8,134 nt of DNA from Anaerolineae bacterium (GTDB taxonomy: Bacteria; Chloroflexota; Anaerolineae; B4-G1). Each line of letters opens with the position of its first letter. The first letter of the stretch is position 1. Below the pieces are notes generated by a model that did not search any database, was not told the DNA's origin, and saw only the letters and a program-made list of their open reading frames with translations. The stretch is from positions 1 to 8,134 of the forward strand of contig JALWUZ010000104.1 in the NCBI GenBank assembly GCA_027079895.1, written 5' to 3'. Below, piece by piece: positions 6,201 to 8,134 of the stretch. Both the position numbers and the translations under genes were made by a program.

Positions 6201-7946
6201 ATCGGGGACGACCGCCACATCCGCCGCGAGGCCGATACCAGCGTCGAGTTCTACGACCTGGAAGGTGGGGCGCGGTTCAACTACCTGACCGCCGGGTGGG
6301 AGTTCTGGGGGAATCTGGCCGCGTCGGCTGCGACCTCCACAACGGCGCGGTGCTCCGGCCTCTCGTCGGAGGACACCCCCTGGGCGATGGCCGGCCCCTG
6401 GCCGGACGCACAGCCTTATGGCGCGGACGCCTGTCCAGACCAGGACTGGGGCGACTGTCTGCGCAACTGCCTGCTCCAGCAGGTGCCCCAGGAGATGTCC
6501 AACCCCAGTTTCGCCGGGGGGAGTCATGCCTGTCAGGCCTGCGCGGCGTGCAGTTCCGACTGCCTGGGCGTCTGCTCCCAGTGCGCCCGCGACCTGTGGG
6601 CACCGTATCATCAGGAGCATTACCGCCAATGCACGCAGGAATGCGCCGATGTCCACAACTGGAACAAGTACCGCTGCGACGGCGACAGCGTGGCGTGCTA
6701 CGACGCGCCGCGCAACGAGTCCAAGTTCGGGCGTTCGGAGTTCCGCCTGACCTACCACTGCGACGGCAACACCTGCAAGTACATGCCCACCCCGTCGCTG
6801 GAATACTGTCCTCACGGCTGCGCCTACGGCGACAGCGAGACGCTCGGCGGCATCAACACCCAGTGTATTGACTGCTCCAACACCAAAGACTGGCACACCT
6901 GGCAGATTTGCACCCGCGAACTGTTGGTTCACGACCCGAACGCCCTCCACGGCCCGCAGACCGCCGCGCCGGGGCAGACCCTCACCTACACCGTCGAGTG
7001 GGAGAACACGGGCGAGGGCACGGCGCACGGCGTCTACGTGGAAAGCACGCTGCCGCCGGAGGTGGACGATACCACGCTGCAAGTCGGCGGGGGCGGAACT
7101 TACTATCCCTCCCTGCGCACCATCTTGTGGGAGGTCGGCGACCTGGCGGGGGGCGCGGGGGACAGCGTCACCTACACGGTGCGGGTGCCGTCCACGGTCA
7201 TCAGCGGCACGCTGTTGACGGCCCAGGCGGTAGTCTACTTCCCCAGCGTGCCGGAGACTACCCCCACCAACCCGGTCGTGACCCTCATCCAAGACCTCGC
7301 CGCGCACGGGCAGGAGGTGGAGACGGTCGAGGGGACGCCGGTCACCATCACCTTGCGCGGCGACTCGCCGTCCGGCGGCCCGCTGACCTACCAGGTCGTC
7401 GGCGAGCCGGCGCACGGGACCCTGACCGGCGCTGCGCCCAGCCTGACCTACACGCCCGACGAGAATTTCGAGGGGGCGGACGGCTTCGAGTTCACCGTCG
7501 GCGACGGGACGCGCACCAGTTTGCCGGCCCAGGTCACGCTCATCGTCCACTCCGGCGACGAGACCATCCCGCCTGAGATCGCCCTGACCCTGCCCCGCGC
7601 CGGGGAGAGCGATGTCTGGGTCAGCGATACGCCGTTGTACGACGACGTTTACCAGCCCGACATCCTGGCATACGCCACGGAGCCGCTGGAAGCCTCGACG
7701 GTCACGACGACCGTCGTCTCCCTGCGGGCGGCGGACGGCTACCGGCCGGAGTTCGACCTGGCCTACGACGAGTACCTGCAAGCCATCCGGCTGACGCTCC
7801 ACGAGCCGTTACACCGCAACGAGACCTACGTAGTCACCATCACCACCGGCCTGCGGGACACCTCCGGCAACGCGCTGGCGGAGACGTACACCTGGCAGTT
7901 CTCCACCTGGGGGTACAAGGTGTATCTGCCGGTGGTCATGCGCTGA
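3291..7946 (+). CDS. Large secreted multidomain beta-helix/Ig-like protein with Cys-rich insert and YLP-type C-terminus
   Basis: This encodes 1551 residues. A signal peptide occupies residues 1-34 or so (RSH..., then hydrophobic 'VLAGVLLAGLLLFLA', ending NHAAAA before PTAC), so it is exported. Residues about 57-770 are a parallel beta-helix built from three homologous modules and further coils, closing with 'NWWGDASGP' (N737) and 'DPWL' (to 768), a typical end of pectate-lyase-fold repeat proteins. Residues about 779-885 form a DUF11-like beta-sandwich ('RVAAGDTVNFGVSFQN', 'VIWKLGDVPVGG'). Residues 888-1020 are unrecognised. Residues 1021-1207 are cysteine-rich. Residues 1211-1334 form a second DUF11-like domain ('APGQTLTYTVEWENTGEG'), 1337-1420 a cadherin-like/Big_9 type domain ('LTYTPDENFEGADGFEFTV'), and 1424-1538 a Big_5-type Ig domain ('LHEPLHRNETYVVTITTGL'). 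The end is GYKVYLPVVMR. There is no LPxTG, PEP-CTERM or C-terminal membrane helix. No catalytic motif is evident; a surface adhesin or structural role is likeliest, but a polysaccharide lyase/hydrolase cannot be excluded. Confidence 0.9.
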   Translation: MRVLRSHPSLSAPVLAGVLLAGLLLFLANHAAAAPTACVPGPHSGVITGTQTWCAADSPHLLSGDVTVPPGVTLTIESGVTVMGDSGFSGAELRVEGTLQALGTVTRPITFTSIADTGPYQWSGLAFDGGTGDLRYVTVRYAGQYNSVLDGILGSYQGSDLAARDSTLHLEHVTFRDVAGNNRDHGLVVADSRVVMSDTLFTGIGGGSYVENERPMVVGGGATDLVMHGSVFTGNNADRVQLQPGAMMGHDATLYAQPQLEGYELAGDFTIPPTYTLTIEPGVIVMGGDDQALKVQGHLEAVGTPTMPITFTSSSGGVSGWEGLIFDGSLGAGTGNLRYVTVMHGGDQVYPDLPGADQSLGGNIYVRDVLSGAVRLEYTQIISETGYGAWAFRARDYGLFVDNSRVVVSGTLFSEIGDGEASTGTDEDFPLHVSGPASVLTLTNTTFQDNHVNRILLWPGAMMGHDAALPTMPTLEGYELAGDLTIPPTYTLTLDPGVTVMGRWDNELRVEGRLEAIGTPAQPITFTSSVNTGACQWQGLVFDGGTGDLRYATVRYAGRGNSVLTLPSTGYHDGANITIHNVLTGEVHLEHVTVSDEYHFDGWHFFLDHGIYIENSRVSIADSLIASNGDDTTADSSFDSGICVTGDSEVLIENSRIQANSGVGLLVEGDEAFVAVHGSAIENNVRDGVRNRGRATLILGGDESLGNSIQGNQGYGVNQEVPAGQTLSLYRTLAFYNWWGDASGPTHSGNPGGTGEEVTDQVFYDPWLTAAPAPPTTTQYLVQLAAPQRVAAGDTVNFGVSFQNLYTETLHDAIVVLEIPWRAEYRYSVPDGEFWPLQNRVIWKLGDVPVGGDFHAVVQVWYKWGTPAYTVMPAVALVAADNLRHPWVSYDEHLAYEELDIAARQTLTQTQVDAILAADPDLAALYNHLIGQGFEYYGNAEQLTLDDGTEWVELLLLNPDRLGEIAAVRRIGDDRHIRREADTSVEFYDLEGGARFNYLTAGWEFWGNLAASAATSTTARCSGLSSEDTPWAMAGPWPDAQPYGADACPDQDWGDCLRNCLLQQVPQEMSNPSFAGGSHACQACAACSSDCLGVCSQCARDLWAPYHQEHYRQCTQECADVHNWNKYRCDGDSVACYDAPRNESKFGRSEFRLTYHCDGNTCKYMPTPSLEYCPHGCAYGDSETLGGINTQCIDCSNTKDWHTWQICTRELLVHDPNALHGPQTAAPGQTLTYTVEWENTGEGTAHGVYVESTLPPEVDDTTLQVGGGGTYYPSLRTILWEVGDLAGGAGDSVTYTVRVPSTVISGTLLTAQAVVYFPSVPETTPTNPVVTLIQDLAAHGQEVETVEGTPVTITLRGDSPSGGPLTYQVVGEPAHGTLTGAAPSLTYTPDENFEGADGFEFTVGDGTRTSLPAQVTLIVHSGDETIPPEIALTLPRAGESDVWVSDTPLYDDVYQPDILAYATEPLEASTVTTTVVSLRAADGYRPEFDLAYDEYLQAIRLTLHEPLHRNETYVVTITTGLRDTSGNALAETYTWQFSTWGYKVYLPVVMR
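3459..5280 (+). repeat. Three tandem ~600-650-bp coding modules of the beta-helix
   Basis: The units are about 3459-4067, 4068-4712 and 4713-5280 (203, 215 and about 190 residues). Each starts with a GD(V/F/L)T(I/V)PP segment, then 'TLTI.PGV.VMG', 'L.V.G.L.A.GT', 'PITFTS', 'W.GL.FDG', 'GNLRYVTV' and a later '(N/D)SRV' coil. A 31-bp stretch is identical in unit 1 (3669-3699) and unit 3 (4914-4944). A 27-bp stretch ending units 1 and 2 (4020-4046 and 4665-4691, encoding PGAMMGHDA) differs at one base, and its copies are exactly 645 bp apart. This points to recent duplication or continuing recombination between units. Unit ends are approximate. Confidence 0.85.
6351..6911 (+). other. Cysteine-rich segment of the secreted protein (residues 1021-1207)
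   Basis: There are 21 cysteines in 187 residues, against four in the other ~1360 residues of this protein. The densest part, C1081-C1098, has spacing C-2-C-2-C-3-C-3-C-2-C ('ACQACAACSSDCLGVCSQC'). It is followed by pairs such as QCTQEC, YCPHGC and QCIDC. Because the protein is exported, a disulfide-stabilised domain is more likely than an iron-sulfur site, though metal binding is possible. I do not recognise the family. Confidence 0.8.
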
Positions 7947-7970
7947 AGCCTGACCACGCTGCGCCAACTG

Positions 7971-8015
7971 GCCGCCCGCTTCCACGCTTCGGCGCGGGAG
8001 CGGGCGGCAACGTTT
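7971..8015 (+). terminator. Intrinsic-terminator-like hairpin with UUCG tetraloop
   Basis: GCCGCCCGCT (7971-7980) is perfectly inverted at 7999-8008. The stem continues inward with one G-U and two C-G pairs, one A/C mismatch, then CGC-UUCG-GCG (7985-7994), a very stable C(UUCG)G tetraloop. It starts 25 nt after the secreted-protein stop codon. Only a short AACGTTT follows, so the U-tract is weak; it may end transcription, or mainly protect the 3' end. Confidence 0.7.
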
Positions 8016-8134
8016 GGGCCGCCGGTGCGCGACGCTAGATCGCGAGCGTATCATATTGGGGACATACAGGCAGCCGAAATCGGCTCTGGGCTTCGTAAAG
8101 CGGTCGAAAAAGGGGGCTGGGCGTGCCCATAATG
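8016..8134. other. Non-coding right edge with small inverted repeats
   Basis: I see no supported gene here. The stretch is less GC-rich than the genes. It holds ACGCT/AGCGT (8032-8036 and 8045-8049, 8-nt loop) next to TATCAT (8049-8054), and AGCCG-AAAT-CGGCT (8072-8085). The TATCAT has no -35 at the right distance. This may be the control region of a gene beyond the edge, but nothing proves it. Confidence 0.35.

Noticed and set aside
6531..6587. A ferredoxin-like 4Fe-4S site in the cysteine cluster
   Set aside because: The spacing is not the CxxCxxCxxxCP pattern and the protein is exported, where disulfides are far more likely.
2757..7802. A 1681-codon open frame on the minus strand opposite the secreted-protein gene
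   Set aside because: Its codons are in exact register with the plus-strand codons, so stops would need plus-strand TTA, CTA or TCA codons, which this GC-rich gene does not use. The plus strand has a signal peptide, recognisable domains and a perfect ribosome site. The antisense product has no domain and a biased composition.
3291..7946. A CRISPR array or tandem DNA repeats in the beta-helix region
   Set aside because: The repeats are ~200-residue coding modules with diverged sequence, without the regular short repeat/spacer pattern.
8092..8133. A second GTAAGTC-like operator (TTCGTAA at 8092) with CATAAT (8128-8133) as a -10
   Set aside because: The partner repeat matches at only 5 of 7 bases, and the distance to the -10-like box is 18 bp instead of 8, so the geometry does not fit.

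Overview
The window is GC-rich DNA (roughly two thirds G+C by eye) with long uninterrupted genes, strong sigma70-like promoters and perfect Shine-Dalgarno sites. Gene content points to Chloroflexota, probably the Anaerolineae or a relative: a large secreted beta-helix protein ending in a YLP-type tail (GYKVYLPVVMR), a TPR protein with a C-terminal SARP/BTAD-type DNA-binding region, and a small protein whose tail carries (V/I)xGD repeats. The lineage is inferred from protein style; no rRNA, tRNA or marker gene is present.

Layout. Bases 1-578 (minus strand) hold the N-terminal 192 codons of a B12-binding-domain/radical SAM-type protein that runs off the left edge. Bases 579-713 are a divergent promoter region with two well-formed promoters whose -35 boxes lie 8 bp apart. 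Rightward come a 158-residue helical protein with a glycine/aspartate-repeat tail (714-1190) and, 29 bp later, a 643-residue TPR/winged-helix/BTAD regulator (1220-3151). After a 139-bp intergenic region comes a 1551-residue secreted multidomain protein (3291-7946), followed by a strong hairpin terminator (7971-8008). The last ~125 bp show no gene.

How it may work together. The intergenic region before the secreted protein contains two perfect GTAAGTC heptamers 11 bp apart, the second ending exactly 8 bp before a -10-like box that lacks a usable -35. This is the geometry known for SARP-family activators, and the gene just upstream encodes a protein with that type of DNA-binding region. The simplest model is that the TPR/BTAD protein switches on the large surface or secreted protein, with the small repeat-tail protein co-expressed with the regulator as a possible partner or sensor. 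The operator geometry is read from the sequence; the regulator-target link and the role of the small protein are inference.

Long open frames on the opposite strand (for example 7802 down to 2757) are by-products of codon bias and are not annotated.
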